A DNA stretch of 64,000 nucleotides, taken from contig NZ_JAJSOH010000003.1 of NCBI RefSeq assembly GCF_021277265.1, positions 248,001 to 312,000 of the forward strand, read 5' to 3'. Below, in pieces: positions 17,971-27,061 of the stretch; position 1 is the first letter of the stretch; each line of letters begins with the position of its first letter. Under the pieces are notes generated by a model. It was given only the letters and a program-made list of their open reading frames with translations. It made no database searches and was not told the origin of the DNA. This DNA comes from Kineosporia rhizophila (GTDB lineage Bacteria; Actinomycetota; Actinomycetes; Actinomycetales; Kineosporiaceae). Made by a program: the position numbers and the translations under genes.

Positions 17971-18938
17971 ACGAGTACCAGGAACGGGTGCGGGACGTGG
18001 CGCACCTGAGCGCCGTCGAGCTCTTCACCCCTGATCTCGAGGCCACCGTGGACTTCTTCGTGCGGCTGATGTCGCTGGAGGAGGTCGGCCGCCGGGACGG
18101 GGTGGTGTTCCTGCACTGCTGGGACGACTACGAGCGCGTCACCCTGCGGGTGGTGGCTCGCGAGCAACCGGGCATCGGGCGCACCTGGCTGCGCACCACC
18201 TCACCGCAGGCCCTGGAACGCCGGGTCGCCGCGCTGGAAGCGGCCGGGGCGAAAGGCCAGTGGGTGGAGGGGGAGGCCGGTTTCGGGCGCACGTACGAGG
18301 TCGAGGACCCGGACGGGCACGTGCTGGCGCTGTACTGGGAGTCCGAGCGCTACCGTGCCCCCGAGGGGCGGGGCCCGGCGCTGAAGAACCAGGCCGCGCC
18401 GTTCCCCGGGCGGGGCGCGAACGTGCGGCGCCTGGACCACATCAACTTCCTGGCCGCCGACGTCAGCCGCAACGGCACCTTCCTGGCCGAGGCCCTGGGT
18501 GCGCGCCTGAGCGAGCAGATCGTCACCGACGAGGGCCAGCAGGCGGCCGGCTGGTACACCTTCACCGACAAGTCCTACGACCTGGTCCACACCGGCGACT
18601 GGACCGGCGCGAACGGCCGCCTGCACCACATCGCCTTCGCCACCGACACCCGCGAGGACATCCTGCGCGCGTGCGACGTGTTCCTGGAGGCGGGCATCTT
18701 CATCGAGACCGGCCCGCACAAGCACGCCATCCAGCAGACGTTCTTCCTGTACGTGTACGAGCCGGGCGGCAACCGGGTGGAGCTGTGCAACGCCGGGGCG
18801 CGGCTGCTGCTGGCCCCCGACTGGGAGCCGATCACCTGGACTCCGGCCGAGCGGGCCAAGGGTCAGGCCTGGGGCCTGCAGACGATCGCCAGCTTCCACA
18901 CCCACGGCACACCACTGGTCCAGGTTCCCCTTCCCTGA
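17967..18938 (+). CDS. VOC-family extradiol ring-cleavage dioxygenase
   Basis: A 323-residue type I extradiol dioxygenase (catechol 2,3-dioxygenase fold) with two VOC halves. The C-terminal catalytic half shows the Fe(II) facial triad: His158 in RLDHINF, a His in RLHHIAF (220/221) and Glu272 in GGNRVELC. His251/253 and Tyr264 stand where the family has its acid-base residues. The neighbouring genes process 4-oxalomesaconate, the product of gallate 4,5-cleavage, so gallate or a related trihydroxy/dihydroxy benzoate is the probable substrate. Known gallate dioxygenases belong to the unrelated LigB (type II) family. Pyruvate-forming cleavage of another catechol remains possible. Confidence 0.82.
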   Translation: MNEYQERVRDVAHLSAVELFTPDLEATVDFFVRLMSLEEVGRRDGVVFLHCWDDYERVTLRVVAREQPGIGRTWLRTTSPQALERRVAALEAAGAKGQWVEGEAGFGRTYEVEDPDGHVLALYWESERYRAPEGRGPALKNQAAPFPGRGANVRRLDHINFLAADVSRNGTFLAEALGARLSEQIVTDEGQQAAGWYTFTDKSYDLVHTGDWTGANGRLHHIAFATDTREDILRACDVFLEAGIFIETGPHKHAIQQTFFLYVYEPGGNRVELCNAGARLLLAPDWEPITWTPAERAKGQAWGLQTIASFHTHGTPLVQVPLP

Positions 18939-18963
18939 GCCGCCCGACCGAGAGGAGGCCGAC

Positions 18964-19656
18964 GTGCCCGTCGTCGTCCGCAACACCCCGCGCACCCCGC
19001 TGGAGATCGTCGATGCCCTGGCCGAACTGGGCGTGGCCACGGTGCACGAGGCGCAGGGCCGCACCGGTCTGATGGCCGAGCGGCTGCGCCCGGTCTACCG
19101 GCCCGCCCGCGTCGCCGGCACGGCCCTGACCTGCACCGTGGCCCCCGGGGACAACTGGAGCATCCACGTGGCGGTCGAACAGGCCCGGCCGGGAGACATT
19201 CTCGTGGTCACCCCGACCAGCCCGTCGCACGCCGGGTACGTCGGTGACCTGCTGGCCGAGAGCCTGCGCGCCCACGGTGTGCGGGGCCTGGTCATCGACG
19301 CCGGGGTACGGGACGTGGCCACGCTGACCGAGATGCAGTTCCCGGTCTGGTCGGCGGCCGTGTTCGCCCAGGGCACGGTCAAGCAGACGGTCGGAGACGT
19401 GCAGGTGCCGGTGCGCTGCGCCGATGCGCTGGTGCATCCGGGGGATGTCGTGGTCGCCGACGACGACGGTGTGGTTGTGGTGCCGCGGCAGGAAGCGGCC
19501 AAGGTGCTGGTCCGGGCGCAGGAGAGGGAGGCGCGCGAGGTGGACAAGCGTGAGCGGTTGCGGGCCGGAGAGCTGGGCCTTGACATCTACGTAATGCGGG
19601 AAGCGCTGGCCGAGAACGGCTTACGCTACATCGACTGGTCTCCGGGGCAGTCGTGA
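18964..19656 (+). CDS. ligK: 4-carboxy-4-hydroxy-2-oxoadipate aldolase, RraA-like
   Basis: The enzyme is predicted to split 4-carboxy-4-hydroxy-2-oxoadipate into pyruvate and oxaloacetate, the last step of gallate and protocatechuate 4,5-cleavage. The 230-residue protein has the RraA fold with the catalytic R-D pair in [12 protein letters not shown] and the loop [12 protein letters not shown]. The C-terminal helix [20 protein letters not shown] matches the LigK/GalC aldolases and is missing from plain RraA proteins. GTG 18964 follows AGGAGG. Metal dependence is expected from the family. Confidence 0.86.
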   Translation: MPVVVRNTPRTPLEIVDALAELGVATVHEAQGRTGLMAERLRPVYRPARVAGTALTCTVAPGDNWSIHVAVEQARPGDILVVTPTSPSHAGYVGDLLAESLRAHGVRGLVIDAGVRDVATLTEMQFPVWSAAVFAQGTVKQTVGDVQVPVRCADALVHPGDVVVADDDGVVVVPRQEAAKVLVRAQEREAREVDKRERLRAGELGLDIYVMREALAENGLRYIDWSPGQS

Positions 19657-20741
19657 ACCAGATCGCCGTACCGGGGGCGCTCATGCGTGGGGGAACGTCG
19701 AAGGGCCTGGTGTTCAATGCGGACGACCTGCCGGCCGACGCTGCCGCCCGTGATGCCCTGCTGCTGGCCGCCATGGGCTCACCTGACGTCCGGCAGATCG
19801 ACGGAGTCGGCGGCGCTCACCCGCTGACCTCGAAAGTGGCCGTGGTGAGCCGGTCCACACGGGCCGGCGTGGACGTGGAGTACCTGTTCCTGCAGGTGTG
19901 GCCGGACCGGCCGGAGGTCTCCGACAGCCAGAACTGCGGCAACATGCTCGCCGCGGTCGGGCCGTTCGCCATCGAGACCGGTCTGGTGGCCGCTCGCGAC
20001 GGGGTCACCCCGGTGCGGATCTGGATGACCAACACCAGTTCCCTGGCCACCGCTCACGTCCCCACCCCTGGCGGCGAGGTGACCTATGCCGGGGACGCGA
20101 GCATCGACGGGGTTCCCGGCACGCACGCGCCGATCCTGATCGAGTTCGCCGACCTGGTCGGCTCCAGCACCGGTGCGCTGCTGCCGACCGGCCGTCCTCG
20201 CGACCGGATCGCCGGGTTCGACGTGACCTGCATCGACAACGGCATGCCGGTGGTCTGCCTGCGGGCCGTCGACCTGGGCCTGAGCGGGCAGGAGACACCG
20301 GCGCAGATCGAGGCCAACGCAGAAGTGCTGGCCGCCGTGGAGAGGGTTCGCCTGGCTGCCGGCCCACTGATGAACCTGGGCGACGTCACCGATCAGACGG
20401 TGCCGAAGATGAGCCTGCTGTCGCTGCCGGCGCAGGGCGGTTCGATCGCCACCCGTACCCTCATCCCGCATCGGGTGCACGAGGCGATCGGTGTGCTGGG
20501 GGCCATCTCGGTGGCCACCGCCTGCCTGGTGCCCGACTCGATCGTCGCCGAACTCGCGCCGGAAAACCTGTCGTCTACCGGGCATGTCGAGCTGACGGTC
20601 GAACATCCCACCGGCTCGTTCACGGTCGGGCTGGATCTGGCCTCCCCGGAGTCCGGGAACGTGGTCGAGCGGGCCGGCCTGCTGCGTACGGCCCGGATGC
20701 TGATGCGCGGAGAAGTGCTGATTCCGCGGGAGACTCAATGA
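19653..20741 (+). CDS. galD: 4-oxalomesaconate tautomerase (PrpF fold)
   Basis: A 362-residue PrpF-superfamily isomerase. It begins with the typical MRGGTSKGL motif and has [17 protein letters not shown], the active-site cysteine segment [17 protein letters not shown] and PGTHAPI. GalD-type members convert the enol form of 4-oxalomesaconate made from gallate into the keto form used by the hydratase. The pair of this gene with ligJ- and ligK-like genes argues for the GalD role rather than aconitate isomerisation. It starts with GTG overlapping the preceding stop. Confidence 0.86.
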   Translation: MNQIAVPGALMRGGTSKGLVFNADDLPADAAARDALLLAAMGSPDVRQIDGVGGAHPLTSKVAVVSRSTRAGVDVEYLFLQVWPDRPEVSDSQNCGNMLAAVGPFAIETGLVAARDGVTPVRIWMTNTSSLATAHVPTPGGEVTYAGDASIDGVPGTHAPILIEFADLVGSSTGALLPTGRPRDRIAGFDVTCIDNGMPVVCLRAVDLGLSGQETPAQIEANAEVLAAVERVRLAAGPLMNLGDVTDQTVPKMSLLSLPAQGGSIATRTLIPHRVHEAIGVLGAISVATACLVPDSIVAELAPENLSSTGHVELTVEHPTGSFTVGLDLASPESGNVVERAGLLRTARMLMRGEVLIPRETQ

Positions 20742-21751
20742 TCATCGACTGTCACGGCCACTACACCACCGCCCCGCCCGCCCACACGGCCTGGCGAGAA
20801 CAGCAACTGCAGGCCCGTGAGGCCGGTCGCCCCGAACCGGCCTATCCAGACATCGCCGACACCGACGTCCGTAAAAGCATTGAAGGCAACCAGTTGCGGC
20901 TGATGCTCGAACGCGGGGGCGACCTGACCCTGTTCTCGCCGCGGGCCTCCACGATGGGCCATCATCTGGGGGATCTGCAGGCCAGCATCTCCTGGACGCA
21001 GGTGAGCAACGATCTGGTGGCGCGTGTCGCCGCGCTCTTTCCTGAGCGCTTCGCCTGCGTCGCGCAACTGCCGCAGAGCCCAGGGCAAACAGTGGACGCC
21101 TGTGTCGCCGAAGTCCGTCGGGTCGCCGAACTGGGTTTCGTGGGGGTGAATCTCAACCCCGACCCCAGCGGCGGGTACTGGAGCGCGCCGCCGCTGACCG
21201 ACCGCTACTGGTACCCGCTGTACGAGGCGTTGTGTGAGGAACAGTTCCCGGCCATGATTCACGTCTCGGCCAGCCAGAACCCGGCCTTCCACGCCACCGG
21301 TGCGCACTACCTCAACGCCGACACCACCGCCTTCATGCAACTGGTGCAGGGCAACCTCTTTGCCGACTTCCCGCAGTTGCGGCTCATCATCCCGCACGGC
21401 GGGGGAGCGGTGCCCTACCACTGGGGCCGCTACCGCGGGCTGGCCGACATGCTCGGCCGGCCCGACCTGAGCGAACATGTCATGAGCAACGTCTTTTTCG
21501 ACACCTGCGTGTACCACCAGCCGGGCATCGACCTGCTGCTGAACGTGATCGACCCCGCGAACATCCTGTTCGGCTCCGAGATGGTCGGCGCCGTGCGGGG
21601 AATCGATCCGGCCACCGGCCACTACTTCGACGACACCAAGCGCTACGTCGAGGCCGCGGCCCTCAGTGACCAGGAGAGGCGGGCCATCTACAGCGAGAAC
21701 GTGCGCCGGGTGTACCCGCGGCTGGACCAGATGCTGTCCGCGCGTTCGTAG
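20738..21751 (+). CDS. ligJ: 4-oxalomesaconate hydratase (amidohydrolase-2 family)
   Basis: The 337-residue protein adds water to 4-oxalomesaconate to give 4-carboxy-4-hydroxy-2-oxoadipate. It has the amidohydrolase-related TIM barrel: metal-binding DCHGH at the N-terminus, then GFVGVNLNPDP, MIHVSASQN, IIPHGGGAVPYHWGRYRG and FGSEMVGA near the C-terminus. These fit LigJ-type hydratases better than decarboxylases of the same superfamily. It overlaps galD by ATGA and is the last gene of the operon; a hairpin begins at its stop codon. Confidence 0.86.
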   Translation: MIIDCHGHYTTAPPAHTAWREQQLQAREAGRPEPAYPDIADTDVRKSIEGNQLRLMLERGGDLTLFSPRASTMGHHLGDLQASISWTQVSNDLVARVAALFPERFACVAQLPQSPGQTVDACVAEVRRVAELGFVGVNLNPDPSGGYWSAPPLTDRYWYPLYEALCEEQFPAMIHVSASQNPAFHATGAHYLNADTTAFMQLVQGNLFADFPQLRLIIPHGGGAVPYHWGRYRGLADMLGRPDLSEHVMSNVFFDTCVYHQPGIDLLLNVIDPANILFGSEMVGAVRGIDPATGHYFDDTKRYVEAAALSDQERRAIYSENVRRVYPRLDQMLSARS

Positions 21752-21766
21752 CCCAGTGCGCTGGGC
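21751..21766 (+). terminator. Hairpin at the end of the aromatic operon
   Basis: GCCCAG-TGCG-CTGGGC forms a perfect 6-bp stem with a four-base loop, beginning on the last base of the ligJ stop codon. There is no T-run. It is the best candidate end point for the 7.2-kb transcript. Confidence 0.5.
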
Positions 21767-21901
21767 AAGCCGGGGGAAGGCGGCTGCGCTACGTGACCGC
21801 GCCGCCGCTCGACCACCTGGGTGGTGGGCGCTCATGCCTGGCCGGCAGCGACCGATCCGGCCTCTGTCGTGCTCGGCCGTACGCGTCCTGAGGGGTCGGT
21901 C

Positions 21902-22468
21902 ATGGAACTGCTGATCTGGGCACTGGTGTTCGGTAGTGCCGTATGGGTGGGTATGGACGCCTCGCGCCTGGGCGCCCACCGGGGCCGGCTCGGCGGCGGC
22001 TTCCTCGACATGGGGCCGGTGGCCTGGTTCCTCGTGGTCTGGCTGTTCTGGATCATCGGGATGCCCTGCTACTTGGCCACCCGCGGCCGCCTTGTCGAGG
22101 CGCAGCGCCGGGCGCAGACCTTCTGGCCCCAGCAGGGTGGCTACCCCGGTCAGCCCTACCCGCCTGGCCCTTATGTCCCGCCCGGCTCTTATGGCGGGGG
22201 AGCGCAGCCCTGGGGGGCCCCGGCGCCGCCGCAGCACTATCAGCCCTATCCGCCCCAGCCGGTCGCGTACTACCCGCCCAGCTACCAGCAGTCCTACCCG
22301 CCGAATGCTCCGGGGGCCTTCCCGCCGCCGCAGGGGCAGCCAATGCCTGCTCCACCGCAGGCCGCGCCACCGGTTCAGCCTTCCTACGAGAGCGGAGCCG
22401 CGTACCAGGCCGAGCCCGAGTACCAGAACCAGGCTCCGAGGGTGATCTACCCGCCGCCCAAGGAGTAG
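21902..22468 (+). CDS. Membrane protein with proline/tyrosine-rich tail
   Basis: A 188-residue protein of unknown function. Two hydrophobic segments (about residues 1-17 and 38-58) are followed by a long low-complexity tail rich in Pro, Gln and Tyr (PYPPGPYVPPGSYGGGAQPW and similar). Such tails in actinomycete membrane proteins are probably disordered and cytoplasmic or cell-wall facing. ATG 21902 has GAGGGGT upstream. It is convergent with the Lrp gene, only nine bases away. Confidence 0.65.
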   Translation: MELLIWALVFGSAVWVGMDASRLGAHRGRLGGGFLDMGPVAWFLVVWLFWIIGMPCYLATRGRLVEAQRRAQTFWPQQGGYPGQPYPPGPYVPPGSYGGGAQPWGAPAPPQHYQPYPPQPVAYYPPSYQQSYPPNAPGAFPPPQGQPMPAPPQAAPPVQPSYESGAAYQAEPEYQNQAPRVIYPPPKE

Positions 22469-22477
22469 CGAGCCCGG

Positions 22478-22939
22478 TCATTCAGGGTCGAGCAGTTGGT
22501 GCATGCGCCGTGGGATGAACTCCTTCAGCACCAGACTGGTGGCCGTCCGCCGGATCCCCCGCGCCTGCATGATGCGCTGGGTGATCCGGTAGACGTCGTC
22601 CGCGTCACGGGCCAGGATCTCGATCTGGAGGTCGCTGGGCCCGGAGATCGCCACGCACTCGACCACCTCTGGAATCGCGGCCAGGGTGTCGATCGTGTGC
22701 TCGAACTCCGACTGGTCGACCTCCGCGGTCACCAGTGCCCGCAGCGGCCGCTCCACGCTGGCCGGATACAGGCGGGTGCTGACCGGGGCCAGGTGATCCC
22801 CGTCGAACAGCCGGTTGGTGTGAGCCTGGGCCGTACCCCGGGCAATGCCCAGGTGCTCGGCCAGGTACTGGATGGTTGCGCGGGGCGTGCGGTCGAGCAG
22901 CCGCAGGATCCGCCCGTCGGTCGCGTCGATCTTGGCCAA
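22478..22939 (-). CDS. Lrp/AsnC-family transcription regulator
   Basis: A 153-residue regulator starting MAKIDATDGRILRLLDRTPR, an AsnC-type helix-turn-helix (LAEHLGIARGTAQAHTNRL) followed by a RAM ligand domain with GPSDLQIEI and a C-terminal SLVLKEFIPRR. It likely senses an amino acid or similar metabolite. It is divergent from the MFS transporter at 23105, the probable target. I found no clear dyad in the intervening 165 bases. Confidence 0.85.
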   Translation of the reverse strand: MAKIDATDGRILRLLDRTPRATIQYLAEHLGIARGTAQAHTNRLFDGDHLAPVSTRLYPASVERPLRALVTAEVDQSEFEHTIDTLAAIPEVVECVAISGPSDLQIEILARDADDVYRITQRIMQARGIRRTATSLVLKEFIPRRMHQLLDPE

Positions 22940-23104
22940 CCTGTCTCCCTGGTGATCATTGTGACCGGCAGAACGGGCTAAGAGGCGTGCTCATCTGCTC
23001 AGAATGTTCAGTGCTGGGTTCAAGTATTGCCCGTTTCTCGCATCATCTCGACACTTCGGTGATCGAAGCGACAAGCACCCCAGCACGAGAACCGGAGCCG
23101 GACC

Positions 23105-24349
23105 TTGGCCCACGTACGTGAACGACCGGCTCCGGTAGCCCCGTTCGGACACCCGCACCAGGCCGTCGGCGCCGTGGCGGTCGCCGCCTTCTGCACGGTG
23201 CTGGCCGGCGTCAACCTGCCCAACCCGCTGGTGCCTCTGTACGTCGACCGCTACGGACTGTCGCCGCTGGCCCAGTCCACGCTGTTCGGTCTGTACCTGC
23301 TGGCTCTCGTCCTGACGCTGGTGTTCATCCTTTCCCGCTCGGAACGCAACGCTGCCTCGGGCGAGCGGGCCGCGGCCATCCTGATGACGGCGCTGCTGCT
23401 GACCATCGCCGCCGACGTCCTCATGGTGTTCGGCGCCGAAGTGCTGCCCTTCCTCCTGGCCGGGCGCATGGTCTCCGGAGTCGGCGTGGCCCTGGCCACT
23501 GGCGCCTCGGCCACCCTGGCCCTCGCCGGGCTGGGGGAGCAGGCCCGCACCGTCGTCGCCTCCGGTGCGGTGATCGGCTCGCTCATCGGGAACGTCGGCG
23601 GCGGCTTCCTCGGATCGGTGCTGCCCACCCCGCAGACGCTGGTGTTCGTCGCTCACCTGGCGCTCACCGCGCTCGTCCTGGCCGTGCTCGTGCTCCTGTC
23701 GCGCGCACCCCGGTCGTCAGCGCCCAAGGCTCGGGCTGGGGAACGCAGCGGCGCCCTGTGGAAAGCCGACTACGGCCCGCGGCACCGGGCCGCCGGGCTC
23801 CTGCTGGGCGCCATGGCCTGGAGCGCAGCCGGCGTGGTGCTGGCTCTCGTGCCGGGAGCCCTGCGTAGCGCCGTGCCGTCGATGTCGTTGCTGGCAGCGG
23901 TCTTTCCCGGCGGCGCGTTCCTCACCGCCGCGTGGGTGGGCCAGGTGATCTGCGGGCGGCGACTGCTGCGCATGCGGGCCTGGCAGCTGTCCATCCCCGT
24001 GGTCGGCGGCATGGCCATGATCGCGCTCGCCCTGGAAACCGCCGACCTCACCCTGCTCGTGGCGGGCGCCATCGTGTGCGGAAGCGGTCAGGGCCCGGCG
24101 TACAGCCTCGGTCTGGCCACCGTGACCCACGGCCTGAGCGCCGGGCACCAAGGACGATCCGCCTCCGTCTTCGCCGCCATCGCCTACGGAACCTGCGGTG
24201 TGGTCACCATTGCCACCGGTGCCCTGGCCCGGGCGGTCGGCGTACCCTCGGCGGTCGAAGCCCTGACCGTGGTGCTGGCCGGGGTTGCCCTGATCGTCGC
24301 TGCCCTCGCCGGCCGGCCCCAGCCGATTCGTCCGCTCGCCAGCGCCTGA
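23105..24349 (+). CDS. MFS transporter
   Basis: A 414-residue major facilitator with about 12 hydrophobic segments and a charged loop between the N- and C-terminal halves (around residue 215). The first helix holds GVNLPNPLVPLYVDRYGLS. The substrate is unknown; divergence from an Lrp regulator suggests export or uptake of an amino-acid-like compound. The only upstream start in frame is TTG 23105, with no good ribosome binding site, so the start is uncertain. Confidence 0.78.
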   Translation: MAHVRERPAPVAPFGHPHQAVGAVAVAAFCTVLAGVNLPNPLVPLYVDRYGLSPLAQSTLFGLYLLALVLTLVFILSRSERNAASGERAAAILMTALLLTIAADVLMVFGAEVLPFLLAGRMVSGVGVALATGASATLALAGLGEQARTVVASGAVIGSLIGNVGGGFLGSVLPTPQTLVFVAHLALTALVLAVLVLLSRAPRSSAPKARAGERSGALWKADYGPRHRAAGLLLGAMAWSAAGVVLALVPGALRSAVPSMSLLAAVFPGGAFLTAAWVGQVICGRRLLRMRAWQLSIPVVGGMAMIALALETADLTLLVAGAIVCGSGQGPAYSLGLATVTHGLSAGHQGRSASVFAAIAYGTCGVVTIATGALARAVGVPSAVEALTVVLAGVALIVAALAGRPQPIRPLASA

Positions 24350-24601
24350 CACGTATCGCGTCCGGCCGCTCACTACCCCGCTCAGACCCCCGTATCCGGA
24401 TCGGTCCGGGCGGGGTGCTGGTGCCCAGCCACGCGCTCCGAGCTGAAACCTTTCGAACTGAGGACGGGTGTGAGCCTCGAAGCTGGTCGCGTACAGGCTG
24501 CTTTCGATCACCTCGGGCATCGGGTGCGACGAGCCCGCGGGATCTCCATGACCGCAGGCCGCCGCGAAAACGTTTCGGCTCCCGGAGGCCGGGTCGAGCT
24601 G

Positions 24602-24630
24602 TTGACACCCGCTGTTGGCCAACTGATGCT
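24602..24630 (+). promoter_or_regulatory. Weak candidate promoter upstream of the GH64 gene
   Basis: TTGACA (24602-24607) is followed after 17 bases by GATGCT (24625-24630), a poor -10 match. It is the only promoter-like element I see in the 323-base gap 24350-24672. The rest of that gap shows no gene, hairpin or repeat that I can support. Confidence 0.3.
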
Positions 24631-24672
24631 GAAAAGCACTATCTGCGCACCTCTCATCCCTGAGGAGACTCA

Positions 24673-25866
24673 GTGCGTATCAAAAAGTGGATCACTCATG
24701 CGCTCGCCGCCCTGATGGTGAGCGCTCCGATCGCGGTCGTCACCACCGCCGCCCCGGCCCAGGCCGTCGGCCCCGCGGTTCTTCCGGTCACCGTCACCAA
24801 CAACACCGGGCGAGCAGAGGCCGTCCATCTGTATGTTCTCGGCACGAATCTGAACACCGGCCGCCTCGGCCACGTCAATCAGGCCGGTGTCTTCACGCCC
24901 TGGCCGGCCGGTTCGATCCCGCCGTCTCCCGCGCCCGACGTCGCCATCAGCGGCCCGGGCACCGGCGGCTCGGCGACAATCCGCTTCCCGCGCGGGTTCT
25001 CCGGCCGGGTCTACTTCTCGCTGGGTGAGAAGCTCAAGCTGTTCCTGACGCCGGACGGCTTCGTCCAGCCGGCCCCCTGGACCAGCGCCGACCCCAACCG
25101 CAACATCCTGTTCGACTGGAGCGAGTTCACCTACAACGACGCCGGCCTCTGGCTGAACAGCACCCAGGTCGACATGCTGTCCGTGCCGCACGCGGTCACG
25201 GTCACCGGCGCCAACGGCGTCACCACCCGCACCGGCGACCTGGTGGCGGGTGGGCGCAACAAGGTGTTCAACGCGCTGCGGGCCCAGCCGGGCTGGGCCA
25301 ACACCGTCTACACCAGGCCGGACGGCACCGTCCTGCGTGCCCTGGCCCCCGGCAAGGCCTCGGAGACGGGGTTGCTCAGTTCTTCCTACCTCGACGCCTA
25401 CATCACCTCAGCCTGGAACGCCTACACCAGCAAGACACTCACTGTGGTCCCGTTCGCCGGGCAGCCCGGCGTTCGCTACTTCGGGCGCACGTCCGGCAAC
25501 GTCATGCGTTTCACCAATACAGCCGGCCAGACCGTCGCCTCCTTCAACAAGCCGTCCTCGGCCTCGGTCTGGAACTGTGACCGGGACCTGTTCGCACCCA
25601 ACGACAACGTCGTGGGCCCGATCGCCCGCACTCTGTGTGCCGCCCTCAACCGCGGCACCCTGGGCACCGTCGACACCCAGCCCTCCACCGACGCCTCGCA
25701 GTTCTACCGCAACAGTGCACCCAACCACTACGCCCGGATCATGCACCAGAACATGGTCGACGGCCGGGCCTACGCCTTCGCCTTCGACGACGTGGGCAAC
25801 TTCGAGTCGCTCGTGCACAACGGCGACCCGCGGGCGGCGAGCATCGTGCTGACGCCGTTCGGCTGA
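24673..25866 (+). CDS. Secreted GH64-family beta-1,3-glucanase
   Basis: A 397-residue exported hydrolase with a clear signal peptide (AALMVSAPIAVVTTAAPAQA, cleavage near residue 32). The mature sequence fits glycoside hydrolase family 64: VTVTNNTGRAEAVHLYVLG, IRFPRGFSGRVYFSLGE, FDWSEFTYNDAGLWLNSTQV and the later YCFAFDD-like YAFAFDDVGNFES. GH64 enzymes cut beta-1,3-glucan (fungal cell wall, laminarin) to pentamers. GTG 24673 follows TGAGGAGA. A strong hairpin follows. Confidence 0.88.
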   Translation: MRIKKWITHALAALMVSAPIAVVTTAAPAQAVGPAVLPVTVTNNTGRAEAVHLYVLGTNLNTGRLGHVNQAGVFTPWPAGSIPPSPAPDVAISGPGTGGSATIRFPRGFSGRVYFSLGEKLKLFLTPDGFVQPAPWTSADPNRNILFDWSEFTYNDAGLWLNSTQVDMLSVPHAVTVTGANGVTTRTGDLVAGGRNKVFNALRAQPGWANTVYTRPDGTVLRALAPGKASETGLLSSSYLDAYITSAWNAYTSKTLTVVPFAGQPGVRYFGRTSGNVMRFTNTAGQTVASFNKPSSASVWNCDRDLFAPNDNVVGPIARTLCAALNRGTLGTVDTQPSTDASQFYRNSAPNHYARIMHQNMVDGRAYAFAFDDVGNFESLVHNGDPRAASIVLTPFG

Positions 25867-25892
25867 GCAGGTTCGCTGATCCGGTGACCTGG

Positions 25893-25929
25893 GAGTGTGG
25901 GCACCGACGCGCTCATGGTGCCCACACTC
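25893..25929 (+). terminator. Strong hairpin after the GH64 gene
   Basis: GAGTGTGGGCACC (25893-25905) and GGTGCCCACACTC (25917-25929) form a perfect 13-bp stem with an 11-base loop, 27 bases after the stop codon. It lacks a T-run but is the most stable structure in this gap. Confidence 0.65.
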
Positions 25930-26002
25930 GTCCACTGTTTGAACTGCGTACTTACCGAAAAACTGCTTGCCGCAGGATTCGGCGAACACCGACCCTGGGC
26001 CG

Positions 26003-26917
26003 ATGAACCTCGAAGATGCGGAACAGGTTTGGAATCGCGACGCATTCGTCATCTTGCCGGGTTTCCTGCCGAGGGCCGAGTTGACCGCGGCTGTTCAGAC
26101 GCTGGATGAGCTGTTCCCGACGGCCGAGGGTCTTCATGGCGGCACCGATCCCCGGCGTGAGCGCTTCATCGGCGACGAGTTCGCCGGGATCGACACTTTC
26201 CCCTTCGCCAGTGCGCAGATCAGCCTGCTGGCCGTGCACTCCCGGATCCTGGACCTGGCCGAGACGCTGCTGCAGGACAAGGACATTCATCTCTACGGGG
26301 CGCAGGCCTGGGCCAAGTACACCGGTGCCTGTGACTACGACCAGCCCCTGCACCGTGACTACCTCAATCACACGATCCTGGTGCCCAGCACCACGCCCGG
26401 CTGCCGGCAGGTCGAGATGTTCGTCTACCTCTGCGATGTTCCCGACGAGCTCGGACCGCCGCATCTGGTCCCGCGCAGGCACACCGCCGACCTTCCTGCC
26501 GTGCCGAACTGGCTGCTACCGACGGAGCCGGACGCGGTCGACCGGTACACGGCTCGCGCCGATCCGGCGCTCTACGAGGCTGAGGTCAGCGCAGCAGGAC
26601 CGGCGGGCACGGTCATCGCCTTCGAGTCGGGCACTTTCCATCGTGGCACCCAGCTCACCGCTCCTCGAGGCGCTCGATTCAGCATGCATCTGTGCTTCCG
26701 GCCTCTCAGCCTTCAGTGGGGGCAGCGCGACGGCTGGGCGGCGAAGAGTTTCACCCCCGAGTGGAACGAGTTCGTACCTCAGGCCGACCCGCGCCAACTC
26801 CAGGCTCTGGGCTTTCCGCCACCCGGGCATCCCTACTGGACCCCCGAGACCCTGGCCGGGATGGCCCTGCGTTACCCCCGGCTCGACCTTTCCCCGTGGA
26901 GCCCTCGACCCTCCTGA
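26003..26917 (+). CDS. Phytanoyl-CoA dioxygenase (PhyH)-family oxygenase
   Basis: A 304-residue Fe(II)/2-oxoglutarate-dependent oxygenase of the PhyH family. The iron-binding HxD motif is in DQPLHRDYLNHT. The distal His is in ESGTFHRGTQL, and the 2-oxoglutarate-binding Arg follows in APRGARFSMHL. The substrate is unknown; family members hydroxylate lipids, ectoine or secondary metabolites. ATG 26003 is the first in-frame start matching the family N-terminus. It may be followed by the FAD monooxygenase 144 bases downstream. Confidence 0.8.
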   Translation: MNLEDAEQVWNRDAFVILPGFLPRAELTAAVQTLDELFPTAEGLHGGTDPRRERFIGDEFAGIDTFPFASAQISLLAVHSRILDLAETLLQDKDIHLYGAQAWAKYTGACDYDQPLHRDYLNHTILVPSTTPGCRQVEMFVYLCDVPDELGPPHLVPRRHTADLPAVPNWLLPTEPDAVDRYTARADPALYEAEVSAAGPAGTVIAFESGTFHRGTQLTAPRGARFSMHLCFRPLSLQWGQRDGWAAKSFTPEWNEFVPQADPRQLQALGFPPPGHPYWTPETLAGMALRYPRLDLSPWSPRPS

Positions 26918-26929
26918 GTCTTCGGACTC
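26916..26929 (+). terminator. Small TTCG-loop hairpin
   Basis: GAGTC-TTCG-GACTC lies right at the stop codon of the PhyH-family gene. The stem is only 5 bp but has the very stable UUCG-type loop. A weak terminator or RNA-stability element. Confidence 0.4.
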
Positions 26930-27061
26930 CCAGGTGATCACTCGCTGTACAGTTTTTGGTCACTTGACCGGCGATAGTCTGGCACGGTGCTGTGTGGGAG
27001 GGCCCTGATGAGGGTCTCCCCGCTGCCCTCGTCCAGATCTTCTTTGTGAGGAAGCGTTTTC

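Noticed and set aside
26930..27061. Promoter-like TTGACC upstream of the FAD monooxygenase
   Set aside because: No acceptable -10 element lies at 16-19 bases, and TTGACC occurs by chance in such sequence.
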